DNA from: Mycolicibacterium novocastrense
GTDB taxonomy: Bacteria > Actinomycetota > Actinomycetes > Mycobacteriales > Mycobacteriaceae
DNA: 64,000 bases
NCBI RefSeq assembly: GCF_001570485.1
Contig: NZ_BCTA01000027.1
Span: forward strand, 20,587-84,586
Direction of reading: 5' to 3'
In this document: piece by piece, positions 41,845 through 50,661 of the stretch
How positions within the stretch are numbered: the first letter of the stretch is position 1
Layout: each line of letters starts with the position of its first letter
The notes under the pieces: generated by a model
Told to the model about the DNA's origin: nothing
The model's input: only the letters and a program-made list of their open reading frames with translations
The model's database searches: none
Made by a program: the position numbers and the translations under genes

Positions 41845-43094
41845 CGCGGGCGACCGGCCAGCGCGCCGAGCGCGATCTGCGCTACGTATACGCCGAGGAA
41901 CATCATCCACGGTACGGTCCACCCGTGCGTCACGTCGTGCAGTAGCCCGAACAGGAACGGGCCCACACCCGCGATCAGATAGCCGAATCCCTGTGCCATG
42001 CCGGACAATTGCGCGGTGTCTTCGGCGTTTCGGGCCCGCAGCGCGATCACGGCGAGCGCCAGGGCGAACACACCCATCCCGACTCCGATCAACACGCTCC
42101 ACAACACGGGCTGCGCGGCAGGCGCGAGCATCAGGCCGAGCGTGCCCACCAGCCCCACGGCGCCCAGGCCGACGATCCATGCGCTCTGTGCGCGACTGCG
42201 CGCGGCCAGCGGGGCGATCACCAACGCGATGGGCACACCGACCAGCGAGGTGAGGCCGACGAGCAGACCGGCCTGGGTCTTCTCGACGCCGTTGTCGATG
42301 AATACCTCTGGCAGCCAACCCATCACGATGTAGGCCATCAACGACTGGCAGCCGAAGAACAGCGTGACCGTCCACGCCAACCGGTTTCGCAGCAGTGAGC
42401 GCCTGCCCCCGGCGGGGGCGGTGCTCGCTGCCCAGGTGTCTGCGTGTCGTCGCGACGTGGGTAGCCACGCCATGAGCGCGACGAACGAAACCGCCGCCCA
42501 CGCCGCCAGCGCGGCGCGCCACCCGCCCAGCGGATCCTCGAGGCCGGGTGTCACCGCCGACCCCAGCGCGCCGCCGCCCTGCAGTGCGGCGGTGTAGATC
42601 CCGGTCATCAGCCCGACCCGCGCGGGGAAGGATCCCTTGATCACCACGGGAATCAACACGTTGGCCAAGGCGATCCCCGCGCACGCGATCAGCGTCGCCG
42701 CGATCACGGTGTGCGGGCCGCCGACGGTGCGGGCGATCAGGCCGACGGTGAGCGCGGCCAAGGCGGCCGAGATGGTGCGACCGAGCCCGATGCGGGCGGC
42801 GAGCCGGGGCGCGGTGAGTCCCGCCACCGCGAAACACAGCGCCGGCACTGTGGTGAGGAGACCGGCCCACGTCGCCGAGACCCCGAGTTCGGAACGCATC
42901 TCGCCGAGCAGGGGCGCCACACTGGTCACGGCCGGGCGCAGGTTGAGAGCGGTCAAGACCACCGCAAGGGCCAGAAGCGCACCGCCGGCCACCACCGAAA
43001 TGGGAGCCTGATCGGCCTCGGCGGGATCCTTGACGCCCACGGCCAGCCGCGTCGGTGACACGTCTTCTTCATCATCCCGCCGGCCGACACGCAT
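41835..43094 (-). CDS. CynX/NimT family MFS transporter
   Basis: 419-residue, 12-helix transporter. The first helices (LLALAVVLTALNLRPAVTSV) carry the NLRPAVTSVAPLLGE signature of the CynX/NimT group, whose members are linked to cyanate and 2-nitroimidazole transport. A 30-residue charged N-terminal extension precedes helix 1. It is divergent from a GntR regulator with only 47 bp between them, suggesting the regulator controls it. The substrate is unknown. Confidence 0.88.
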   Translation of the reverse strand: MRVGRRDDEEDVSPTRLAVGVKDPAEADQAPISVVAGGALLALAVVLTALNLRPAVTSVAPLLGEMRSELGVSATWAGLLTTVPALCFAVAGLTAPRLAARIGLGRTISAALAALTVGLIARTVGGPHTVIAATLIACAGIALANVLIPVVIKGSFPARVGLMTGIYTAALQGGGALGSAVTPGLEDPLGGWRAALAAWAAVSFVALMAWLPTSRRHADTWAASTAPAGGRRSLLRNRLAWTVTLFFGCQSLMAYIVMGWLPEVFIDNGVEKTQAGLLVGLTSLVGVPIALVIAPLAARSRAQSAWIVGLGAVGLVGTLGLMLAPAAQPVLWSVLIGVGMGVFALALAVIALRARNAEDTAQLSGMAQGFGYLIAGVGPFLFGLLHDVTHGWTVPWMMFLGVYVAQIALGALAGRPRYV

Positions 43095-43141
43095 CCTGCT
43101 AATCTGCCATACATCCCATGATTGGTTGAAAGGATGTCTCT

Positions 43142-43816
43142 GTGCCGTTGGTCACCGCGCACCGGTCGGGCCTCGTCGACCAGGTCATCGAGCAGTTGCG
43201 GGACACGGTCGCGCGGGGGGAATGGCCGGTGGGACTGCGCATTCCCAACGAGACGGTCCTGGTGGCGTCGCTCGGGGTGGGCCGCAACACCGTGCGCGAG
43301 GCGGTCCGGGCTCTGGCCCACGCCGGCATCCTCGAGGTACGACAGGGCGACGGCACCTATGTCCGGGCCACCAGCGAGGTGTCGGGTGCGCTGCGCCGGC
43401 TCTGCGGCGCCGAGTGGCGCGATGTGCTCGCGGTCCGGCGCGCGCTGGAGGTCGAGGGTGCCAGGGCCGCCGCCGTCCGCCGAACCGACGACGATCTCGC
43501 CGAGTTGCGCGCCTTGTTGGCGCGTCGAGACGCCTGCCTGGCCGGCGGGGACACCGACGAATTCGCCCGCGCCGACGCCGAATTCCACCTCGCGGTGGTC
43601 CGCAGTTCGCACAACGCAACGCTGACGGAGCTGTACCGGGGGTTGATGGAAGCCATCACGGCAAGCGTCGCCAGCGGCCAGGACGCCGCCGTGGAGGTCG
43701 TCGATCACGGTGTGCTGCTCGAGCACATCGCCACCGGTGACGTCGAGCAGGCCGCACGGACCGCAGCCGAGATCATCGACGGGGTGCTCGCCGGCCTTCC
43801 CGCGACCGACGGCTGA
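43142..43816 (+). CDS. GntR family (FadR subfamily) regulator
   Basis: 224-residue regulator. The N-terminal winged helix is LRIPNETVLVASLGVGRNTV with the REAVRALAHAGILEVRQGDGTYV wing; the C-terminal FCD domain has ADAEFHLAVVRSSHNATLTELY and a later His (EHIATGDVE), typical metal/effector ligands. A GTG start. It shares a 47-bp promoter region with the CynX/NimT MFS gene. That spacer holds CCA-tgat-TGG (about 43112-43121), a possible half of the operator. Confidence 0.88.
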   Translation: MPLVTAHRSGLVDQVIEQLRDTVARGEWPVGLRIPNETVLVASLGVGRNTVREAVRALAHAGILEVRQGDGTYVRATSEVSGALRRLCGAEWRDVLAVRRALEVEGARAAAVRRTDDDLAELRALLARRDACLAGGDTDEFARADAEFHLAVVRSSHNATLTELYRGLMEAITASVASGQDAAVEVVDHGVLLEHIATGDVEQAARTAAEIIDGVLAGLPATDG

Positions 43817-43825
43817 TCCGGGGTC

Positions 43826-45151
43826 TCACTCCCGAGCAGCGGGGCGTGGCCTGCTGCCCAGGGCGACGACCAGAGCGGCCGCGGCCAGTGACAGGGCGCC
43901 GACCACCCACAGCGCGACCCTGCTGTTGCCGGTCAGATCGGTGAGCCAGCCGGTGATGTAGGGCCCGCCGAAACCGCTCAGATTTCCGAGGGAGTTGATC
44001 AGTGCGATCCCGCCGGCGGCCGCCGCTCCGGTGAGGAAAGACGATGGCAGGGACCAGAACACGGGTAGTGCGCACATGACGGCGCAGGTGCACAACGTGA
44101 CGGCCAGCATCGCAAGGTAGACATCGGTCATGTAGAGGGCTGCGGGGATGGCGACACCGCCCACGATCGCCGGGATGGCGACGTGCCAGACCCGCTCGCC
44201 GGTCCGGTCGGAGTGCCGGGCCCAGGGCACCATGACGATCGCGGCCACGGCGTAGGGGATCGACGTGACCAGTCCGCGCTGGATAACGTTGAGATGGACG
44301 CCGTACTCCTCTTGGAACCCGGCGACGATGGTGGGCAGGAAGAACCCGACCGCGTACAGCCCGTAGGTGATGCCGAAGTAGATGAACGCCAGGGCCAGTA
44401 TCCGCGGATGGGTCAGTGCCTTCTTCAGCGGCCAGTGACCACCACTACTCTCGGCAATGGCCCGCTCATCATCCAATGTGGTTTGCAGCCAGCGCTTTTC
44501 GTCGTGGTCCAGCCAGCTCGCGACAGCGGGCCGGTCGGTGAGATAGAACCAGCAGATCACGCCCAGTAGGACAGCGGGAAGCCCCTCGATCAGGAACATG
44601 AACCGCCAGCCGGCCAACCCGAACAAGCCGTGTCCCCAGTCGATGATCAACGACGAGACCGTCGCCCCGACCGCGGTCGAGACCGGTACGGCGACCATGA
44701 ACAGCGAAACCGCCCGCGACCGCTGCTTCTCGGGAAACCAGAACGTCAGGTACAAGATGATGCCCGGGAAAAAGCCGGCTTCGGCAACGCCGAGAAGGAA
44801 ACGCAGAACGATCAGCGTCTCCGCGTTCGGTACGAAGGCGATTGCCGCGCTGATGATTCCCCAACTCACCATGATCCGCGCCAGCCAGCGCCGGCCGCCG
44901 AACTTGTGCAGCGCGATGTTGCTGGGCACTTCGAGCAGCAGGTAGCCGAGGAAGAAGATCCCCGACGCGAAGCCGAACATCTTGGCGCTCATCGCGAGTT
45001 CGTCGTTCATGCCGTTGGGCCCGGCGAAGGCGATGTTGACCCGATCGAGATAGTTGACGATGTAGAGCAGGACGAGGAATGGAATCAGGCGCCTGCTGAC
45101 CTTCGCCAGCGTCCTGTCCTCGAGGGCGCGATCCGGCAGGTAAGTGCTCAC
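43826..45151 (-). CDS. MFS transporter, anion:cation symporter (ACS) type
   Basis: 441-residue, 12-helix MFS protein. The opening RRLIPFLVLLYIVNYLDRVN and NIAFAGPNGMNDEL are signatures of the ACS family that imports organic acids such as 4-hydroxyphenylacetate, phthalate or glucarate. RFLLGVAEAGFFPGIILYLT near helix 4 is also conserved. It is 2 bp downstream of a TetR gene and near the Rieske cluster, so it probably imports that pathway's substrate. Confidence 0.88.
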   Translation of the reverse strand: MSTYLPDRALEDRTLAKVSRRLIPFLVLLYIVNYLDRVNIAFAGPNGMNDELAMSAKMFGFASGIFFLGYLLLEVPSNIALHKFGGRRWLARIMVSWGIISAAIAFVPNAETLIVLRFLLGVAEAGFFPGIILYLTFWFPEKQRSRAVSLFMVAVPVSTAVGATVSSLIIDWGHGLFGLAGWRFMFLIEGLPAVLLGVICWFYLTDRPAVASWLDHDEKRWLQTTLDDERAIAESSGGHWPLKKALTHPRILALAFIYFGITYGLYAVGFFLPTIVAGFQEEYGVHLNVIQRGLVTSIPYAVAAIVMVPWARHSDRTGERVWHVAIPAIVGGVAIPAALYMTDVYLAMLAVTLCTCAVMCALPVFWSLPSSFLTGAAAAGGIALINSLGNLSGFGGPYITGWLTDLTGNSRVALWVVGALSLAAAALVVALGSRPRPAARE

Positions 45152-45153
45152 GC

Positions 45154-45753
45154 CTACTGCGAGGTCTCGATGCTCGACATCACCAATTGAATATACGGGC
45201 GGTAAAGGTCTTCGCCGTCCAGATGACTGTCCAGGGTGATGCCGTCATTGGCGGCCAGAATCACTCGGGCCAGGGTCTCGGCCTCCATGGTGAGGACCCC
45301 GCCGATCCGGGCGACGTTCTTGCTGATGAACTCGCCGAGCGCGCGAACTGTTTCAAGACGCTGAGCGGCGACGCGTTCGCCGGCATCGGGGTTGCGCAGC
45401 AGGAACAACTTCAGCTCCAAACCGAGTGCCGCCCGGTCTGTTCCGCGGCTCAGTTGGCGCCACCGGTCGGCCAACTCGTCGAGGTCGACGTCATCGAGTC
45501 GATGGAACGACATCATCACCTCGATGAACCCGTCGAGGAAGCGCTGCCGCTGGCGGTCCACGACCGCCAGGAACAGCTTCTCCTTGGCGCCGAACTGCGA
45601 ATAGATGGCGCCCCGAGTGAATCCCGCGGCGTCGGCGATCTCCTCGAGCGCTGCACCGGTCAGGCCCTTGCGAGCGAACACCTCCTCCGCGGCATCCAAG
45701 AGGATCTGCCGGGTGTGCTCGGCACGCCGCTCTTTCGTCCACCGCTCGGCCAC
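45154..45753 (-). CDS. TetR family regulator of the Rieske/MFS cluster
   Basis: 199-residue regulator. HTH region EEIADAAGFTRGAIYSQFGA (about residues 36-55) followed by KEKLFLAVVDRQRQ. The C-terminal helices have a conserved FLLRNPDAGERVAA-type stretch. It is followed after 2 bp by the MFS gene and preceded by a hypothetical gene, all on the minus strand. The 35-bp palindrome at 46367 is a candidate binding site. Confidence 0.87.
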   Translation of the reverse strand: MAERWTKERRAEHTRQILLDAAEEVFARKGLTGAALEEIADAAGFTRGAIYSQFGAKEKLFLAVVDRQRQRFLDGFIEVMMSFHRLDDVDLDELADRWRQLSRGTDRAALGLELKLFLLRNPDAGERVAAQRLETVRALGEFISKNVARIGGVLTMEAETLARVILAANDGITLDSHLDGEDLYRPYIQLVMSSIETSQ

Positions 45754-45757
45754 GGGG

Positions 45758-46321
45758 TCATCCTCTCACCAAACTGGCCGACGACGGCCGAGCCACGGAC
45801 TCGACGGTTCCGATCTGCGAGTCGAGCAAGAGGTCGGCGAACAGGTCTGCATCCACGACATCGTTCGACCAGAACTCCTCCGATGGCTCGACGTGAGTGT
45901 CGAGTCCAGCGGCGTGCAGGGCACAGCCCTTGAATCTCCGGGCCGCCGGACTCAGCTCATGGCGGACGGGATATTTGGGCTCAGCCGGCTCGCAGTCGAC
46001 ACGCGGTCCCCAGAACAGAAGCTGAGAACCCAGCCCGGCCCGTGGCAGCGCCACCCCTGTTGTGCGTCGGTTCACAGAAGGCGAATCGCCAGGCAGGACT
46101 CGGATGTGCACCACCCGACCAGCTTTCGCCGGTATCTCCTCGGGTTCCCCAGGCGACCGGGTGCGGGTTCCGAGAATGGTCAGCGCCGTTGAGTGGGAGG
46201 TGTCTTCGGTGACGACGACGACGCGCCATCCCGCACGAACGCGGTCGAACATCAGCCCGCCGGCGTGACGCACCGCATCCGCGACGGTGGCGCTGACCAC
46301 GTCAAGTCGGTAGTTGCTCAA
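45758..46321 (-). CDS. Hypothetical protein of the Rieske cluster
   Basis: 187-residue protein of no family I recognise. The TTG start at 46321 is chosen because AAGGAGG lies 6 nt upstream; a longer in-frame extension reaches into the operator. The N-terminus is helical (YRLDVVSATVADAVRHAGGL) and the middle VRAGWRVVVVTEDTSHSTAL suggests an alpha/beta fold. It is the first gene of the hypothetical-TetR-MFS transcript, divergent from the Rieske oxygenase gene. Confidence 0.6.
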   Translation of the reverse strand: MSNYRLDVVSATVADAVRHAGGLMFDRVRAGWRVVVVTEDTSHSTALTILGTRTRSPGEPEEIPAKAGRVVHIRVLPGDSPSVNRRTTGVALPRAGLGSQLLFWGPRVDCEPAEPKYPVRHELSPAARRFKGCALHAAGLDTHVEPSEEFWSNDVVDADLFADLLLDSQIGTVESVARPSSASLVRG

Positions 46322-46366
46322 CGCCAGCCTCCTTGGTCGTTCCGAAGGTGTGATCCCGACCACCTT

Positions 46367-46401
46367 TATACACAGTTGTATCTCCAATACGTTCGTGTAT
46401 A
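46367..46401. promoter_or_regulatory. Composite palindromic operator between the divergent catabolic transcripts
   Basis: Outer arms TATACAC (46367-46373) and GTGTATA (46395-46401) and inner arms GTAT (46378-46381) and ATAC (46387-46390) are placed symmetrically around a 5-bp centre. It lies 45 bp upstream of the TTG of the hypothetical gene and about 120 bp upstream of the Rieske gene. This fits a TetR-type operator controlling both directions. Confidence 0.7.
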
Positions 46402-46524
46402 TGGTGAATCACGTCACAGGCGGTGGACGCTCGGATCCATGCCACAGCCCAGGCGGGCCAAGCCCCGTCCGGCATGGGATTCCGGCACCCCGCGTGCTCT
46501 CGCCGACTGAGGAGGACTCCCTTG

Positions 46525-47892
46525 ATGCCAGCAACGCGGCCAGGAGAATGGCTCGACCCGGACTCCGGGCTGGGTCTCGGACTGGAAGACGTCCAGCCGG
46601 GGACGTTCAACACGACGATTCGCACCGACCGCTACACCTGTCCCGAATACGCCGCGGGTGAGCGGGAGAAGATCTGGATGCGCGCGTGGCAGATCGTGGG
46701 CCGGGTGGACGAGCTGCCAAAACCCGGCGACTGGAAAAAGTACGACATCATGGATCAGTCGTTCATCATCGTGCGCGGAAAGGACGAGAAACTCCGCGGT
46801 TTCGTCAACGCGTGCAGGCACCGCGGCAACGCGCTGTGCATCACCGAGACCGGAAATGCCAAGCGCGGCTTCCTGTGTCAGTACCACCTCTGGTCGTATG
46901 ACCTCGAGGGCAGGCTCAAGGGATTGCTGCGCGAGAACCTCGCCGGGCCGATCGACAAGACCGAGAACTCGCTGCTTGCGGTGTCGGTCGACACCTTCGC
47001 CGGATTCATCTTCCTCAACCCCGACCCCGAGGCGCAGCCGCTACGGGAGTATCTGGGCGAGGACGTGGTCACGTTGCTCGAGCCCTACAACATCGACAAG
47101 TTCACCACTGTCATGGATGTCACCGAGGCGATCGAGTGCAACTGGAAGGTCGTCATGGATGCCTTCGAAGAGGGCTACCACATCAACGGCATCCACCCTC
47201 AGCTGTTGCAGGTGTTGCACATCAATCCGAGGACCGCGCGTTACCGGTTCTTCGAAAACCACAGTGTCGCAATGGCTCCGTTCGAGGTCACGGGTGCCAG
47301 TGCACAGGAGCAGGTCGAAGGCATGCTGGCGCTGCCGGAGACCTTCCCCGGGACTGTTGCGGTGATCCCGCGGTTCCAGGAACTCCTCGCGCCGTATCAG
47401 GACGAGGACGGAAAGGTCACATTCCCCGACGACGTCACCCCTCGCCTCCTGCTGCAGCAGGCCACCCGCGAGGTGTTGACCGGGATGGGCCTCGACGTCA
47501 GCGCCCTGACGGACAGCCAGATGGTCGACAACCAGGGCTGGGTGTTGTTCCCCAACTACTTCATGACCGTTCGCGCAGGCGAATGCCACGTCATCATGTC
47601 GCGGCCGCATCCCGACGGCGACCCGAACCGCTGCATCTGGCACGTGGCCAGCTACATGTACGTGCCGGAGGATTTCCGCGATGCTGTGCGTGCCGAGGCG
47701 ATCTTCGTGGACACGCCCGGCAGCTACAAGTATTTCGAAGCGCTCCAGCAGGACTACGAGCAGATGCCTCGCCAGCAGAAGGGCTTGCGCAACGACCGGC
47801 TCGACCACATGTCGCTCGTCAAAGAGGAAGTGGTCATTGCGCAATTCCACTCGGTGATCGACCGCTACATGGCCAACGCCGCGACCAATTGA
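46525..47892 (+). CDS. Rieske non-haem iron oxygenase, alpha subunit
   Basis: 455-residue ring-hydroxylating oxygenase large subunit. The Rieske [2Fe-2S] ligands are in CRHRGNALC and CQYHLW (about residues 89-117). The mononuclear-iron site has His pairs in EEGYHINGIHPQ (near 220) and a C-terminal acidic ligand region. The ATG at 46525 is supported by GGAGGA 9 nt upstream. It heads a plus-strand operon with two NTF2-fold proteins. Family members act on aromatic acids, carnitine or terpenoid substrates. Confidence 0.9.
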   Translation: MPATRPGEWLDPDSGLGLGLEDVQPGTFNTTIRTDRYTCPEYAAGEREKIWMRAWQIVGRVDELPKPGDWKKYDIMDQSFIIVRGKDEKLRGFVNACRHRGNALCITETGNAKRGFLCQYHLWSYDLEGRLKGLLRENLAGPIDKTENSLLAVSVDTFAGFIFLNPDPEAQPLREYLGEDVVTLLEPYNIDKFTTVMDVTEAIECNWKVVMDAFEEGYHINGIHPQLLQVLHINPRTARYRFFENHSVAMAPFEVTGASAQEQVEGMLALPETFPGTVAVIPRFQELLAPYQDEDGKVTFPDDVTPRLLLQQATREVLTGMGLDVSALTDSQMVDNQGWVLFPNYFMTVRAGECHVIMSRPHPDGDPNRCIWHVASYMYVPEDFRDAVRAEAIFVDTPGSYKYFEALQQDYEQMPRQQKGLRNDRLDHMSLVKEEVVIAQFHSVIDRYMANAATN

Positions 47893-47923
47893 CTGGATCC
47901 GAAATCAATCGAAAGAAGACACA

Positions 47924-48448
47924 TTGACTCTCGAGGAGCGCATCGCGCACCACATCCGAATGGCAGAGGCATACCGTGATGCCTACTTGCGCCAAGGTGT
48001 GCAAGACGGCGAAGCCTTCGCTGATACATGGAAATTCGCTCCTGACGGGGTTTACGTCTCGCCGTACTTCACCGGCGATGAGGTGTTCAAGCTCAGCGAG
48101 TTTCCCGCGGACACCGCTAAGGCCTCCACGATGGAGGCCAAGGCGTATTCGCTGAGCTTTCCCGACTGGAAGCCTGCCGATTTCGCCTACTGGCCGGCCG
48201 ACCACGGCTTCGTGATGAAGACCCGATGGGAGGGTCACACGACCGACAACATCAAGATGGGCTTCTACTCGTACAGCTTCGTCGACACCGACGAGCACGG
48301 GCAGATCACCCGGTGGGAAACCCACGTCAACGACGAATACAACGCCTTTCTGGACGTCGCCATCGGTGTCCACGGTCCGTTCCACGGCACTGGCGAGTAC
48401 CTGGACGCGCTCGAGCGCCGCCTGGCTGAAGCGGGGGTGACGGTATGA
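47924..48448 (+). CDS. NTF2-fold (SnoaL-like) protein
   Basis: 174-residue protein starting at TTG with MTLEERIAHHIRMAEAYRDA. A cone-shaped NTF2/SnoaL-like fold is suggested by WKFAPDGVYVSPYFTGDE, TRWEGHTTDNIKMGFYSYSF and ITRWETHVNDEYN. Such proteins serve as small enzymes or as beta subunits of Rieske oxygenases. It is 31 bp after the oxygenase, and its stop overlaps the next start (ATGA). Confidence 0.7.
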   Translation: MTLEERIAHHIRMAEAYRDAYLRQGVQDGEAFADTWKFAPDGVYVSPYFTGDEVFKLSEFPADTAKASTMEAKAYSLSFPDWKPADFAYWPADHGFVMKTRWEGHTTDNIKMGFYSYSFVDTDEHGQITRWETHVNDEYNAFLDVAIGVHGPFHGTGEYLDALERRLAEAGVTV

Positions 48449-48909
48449 CGACCATCGACGACCTCCTCACCACGACAACCGGTCGGTCGCGTGCTGTGCT
48501 GGAGTACAGCCAGATCACCAAGCGATTGGTCGACAGTGCGAAGCGGCCCGGCTTCACCGTCGAAAGCTGGGCACCGCTCGGAGAACTGATCGCCATCGAT
48601 GAGTTCGTCCGCGTCGGTCCGTTCAAAGAGGTGATGGACTGGAACCAGTACACCGAGTTTCTGACGAACTGGGCCATGTCATCGGACTGGGACTGCTCGT
48701 TCCAAAGGATCACCGAAACACCGGATTTGGTGTTCCTCGAACTCGAAGAACGTAGCCGCATCGGTGACTTCAGCAGCGTGGTCAATTCCCTGTCGGTCTA
48801 CGAGTTCGACGCCGACGACAAGGTGCGGCGCATCGCCGTCTATCTACAGATGGAGATGCCTAGCGGCGCGCCGATGCCGAGTTTCGACGACGGCGGGGCA
48901 GTGGAGTGA
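48445..48909 (+). CDS. Second NTF2-fold protein, possible oxygenase beta-like subunit
   Basis: 154-residue protein with an NTF2-like fold: FVRVGPFKEVMDWNQYTEFL, FQRITETPDLVFLELEERS and VYEFDADDKVRRIAVYLQME. It overlaps the previous gene by ATGA and is followed by the P450 remnant with a GTGA overlap. Two consecutive NTF2-fold genes after a Rieske alpha subunit suggest that one or both assist the oxygenase or the next step. Confidence 0.7.
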   Translation: MTTIDDLLTTTTGRSRAVLEYSQITKRLVDSAKRPGFTVESWAPLGELIAIDEFVRVGPFKEVMDWNQYTEFLTNWAMSSDWDCSFQRITETPDLVFLELEERSRIGDFSSVVNSLSVYEFDADDKVRRIAVYLQMEMPSGAPMPSFDDGGAVE

Positions 48910-49072
48910 CCAAGCCGGAGGCCGCGGCCAGAGCAGCTGATCTGGACGAAGTGGACTTCTTCACCGACAACGAAATACTGCGTGATCCCTACGATTATCT
49001 CGCCGCCGCTACTCCTATCTACCGACCTTCATCCTGCGCGGGCTGACCCGCCTGCACATCGAATTCTCGTAA
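48906..49072 (+). pseudogene. Cytochrome P450 reduced to its two ends by internal deletion
   Basis: Starting at a GTG that overlaps the upstream stop, the first about 36 residues (DLDEVDFFTDNEILRDPYDY) are a P450 N-terminus. In another frame the segment just before 49072 reads RRYSYLPTFILRGLTRLHIE, the C-terminal signature of bacterial P450s (compare VPTYILRGLTELHV in the P450 at 54426). About 340 residues between, including the I-helix and haem Cys, are gone. The junction lies near 49005-49015, within repeated gccgcc. Confidence 0.85.
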
Positions 49073-49085
49073 GGGCTCTACCAAT

Positions 49086-49841
49086 ATGCCGTTCGAAGAC
49101 ACCACCGCCATCGTCACCGGCGGTGCCGCCGGCCTTGGCCTGGCCATCACCGAGGCGCTTGCCGCGCGCGGCGCGAAGGTCGCGATATTCGACATCACCA
49201 CCGATGAAATCGAGACCCAGGTCGACCGCTTGCGCCGCGACGGCGCGAAGGTCGCCGGTTACGTCGTCGACGTCTCAAACCGTGCCGCGGTCGAGTCCGC
49301 AGTGGCGCAGGTCCGAGCCGACCTCGGCCCGGTGTTGATGCTGATCAACAACGCCGGCATCGAGCAGTTCGGCAAGTTCGCCGAGATCACCGACGAGCAA
49401 TGGGACCGGGTGATGGCGGTGAACCTGCGCGGACCGTTCATCTGCACCCAGGTGGTGCTGCCCGACATGCTCGACGCACAGTGGGGTCGCATCGTCAACA
49501 TCTCGTCCTCGAGTGCGCAGGGTGGACAGTCCCGGATGGCGGCTTACGTCAGTTCCAAGGCCGGGGTGATCGGATTCACCAAGAGCCTCGCGTTGGAGCT
49601 GGGGCCGAAAGGCATCACGGTCAACACCATTCCGCCCGGCATGGTGGTCACTCCGATGCTCGAGAAGGCGATCGAGGAGGGACGGTTCACCGCGTCACTC
49701 GAGCATTTCGCCAAGATCACCCCTGTCCGCCGCGCGGGTCGGCCCGAGGACATCGCCAACGCCGCGATCTTCCTGTGTCAAGACGAATCCGACTACATCA
49801 CCGGCCAAGTCATTCCTGTCAACGGAGGGCGCCGGACATGA
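49086..49841 (+). CDS. Short-chain dehydrogenase/reductase of the Rieske cluster
   Basis: 251-residue classical SDR. TGGAAGLGLAITEAL (cofactor), NNAGIEQFG, catalytic Ser in NISSSSAQGG, and YVSSKAGVIG (Tyr/Lys), ending with YITGQVIPVNGG. The gene is overlapped by the next start (ATGA), so it is coupled to the CMD-family gene. It likely oxidises an alcohol or cis-diol formed by the cluster's oxygenase. Confidence 0.88.
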   Translation: MPFEDTTAIVTGGAAGLGLAITEALAARGAKVAIFDITTDEIETQVDRLRRDGAKVAGYVVDVSNRAAVESAVAQVRADLGPVLMLINNAGIEQFGKFAEITDEQWDRVMAVNLRGPFICTQVVLPDMLDAQWGRIVNISSSSAQGGQSRMAAYVSSKAGVIGFTKSLALELGPKGITVNTIPPGMVVTPMLEKAIEEGRFTASLEHFAKITPVRRAGRPEDIANAAIFLCQDESDYITGQVIPVNGGRRT

Positions 49842-50467
49842 CGGGCACCCAGAGCACACCGCCGCTGTTTGCACCGCTGACGGCCGACGAATGGGGCGAC
49901 GACGAGTACTCCGCGTTCGGTGCACTGCTGGGCCTGCCGGGTGAGAAGGTGCCGCGCGCCGGTTCCGGCCATCCCGCCGACCCGCTCAAGTTCGACATCA
50001 TCGGCCTGCTCGCTCGTCACCCCAAAATGGCCCGGCGGTTCCTGAGCTTCAACGGTTGGCTGCTCCAGCGCGGCGAGTTGCCGTTGCGTTTGCGCGAACT
50101 GGCGGTGCTACGGGTGGCGCTCACCCGGCGGTCCGCTTTTTTCTGGGGGGAGCACTTCAAGGTCGCGACGGATGGCGGCGTGCCGGAGGCGGACATCGCG
50201 CGCCTCGCGGAGGGTAACGAGGGTTTCACCGGTGCCGACCGGTTGGTGCTCGACGCCACCGACGAACTGATCAGTCAGGGCCGCTCCGAGGAAACGACGT
50301 GGCAACGCCTCACCGACGAACTCGGCACGCACCAGGCGATGGAACTCATCTTCGTCGTCGGCACCTACGCGATGCTGGCAATGGCGTTCGACACCTGGCG
50401 TCTTGCCCCACCCGCCGGCAGCGCGCCGCTACCCGAGCTGCCCGCGACCAGCACCAGTCAGCTCTAG
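49838..50467 (+). CDS. Carboxymuconolactone decarboxylase (CMD) family protein
   Basis: 209-residue helical protein. The CMD/AhpD-like core is RLRELAVLRVALTRRSAFFWGEHFKVATDGGV in pattern, with a conserved His (GEHFKVA) but no Cys-x-x-Cys pair, so peroxidase activity is unlikely. Members decarboxylate or isomerise lactones in aromatic catabolism. The ATG overlaps the SDR stop. It is the last gene of the cluster. Confidence 0.83.
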   Translation: MTGTQSTPPLFAPLTADEWGDDEYSAFGALLGLPGEKVPRAGSGHPADPLKFDIIGLLARHPKMARRFLSFNGWLLQRGELPLRLRELAVLRVALTRRSAFFWGEHFKVATDGGVPEADIARLAEGNEGFTGADRLVLDATDELISQGRSEETTWQRLTDELGTHQAMELIFVVGTYAMLAMAFDTWRLAPPAGSAPLPELPATSTSQL

Positions 50468-50661
50468 CCGCAGCGACATTCGGGTCGGCGCCTGTCCGGC
50501 AACAGCTTTGACCCCGAGCCGATCGTCGGCGGCGCTGTGATCCGCTCCGGCCGCCCTGCGAGACGTTTCAAGTGGCTCCCGAATGGAAACCCGCCGCCGC
50601 GAGCAGGCCTGCCGTCAATGACGGTTATCGGCACCGAGACAGTCGCGATAGGGAGACATCG

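Noticed and set aside
41716..42870. 384-residue minus frame
   Set aside because: It overlaps the CynX/NimT MFS gene in another frame and is an Arg/Gly-rich shadow of it.
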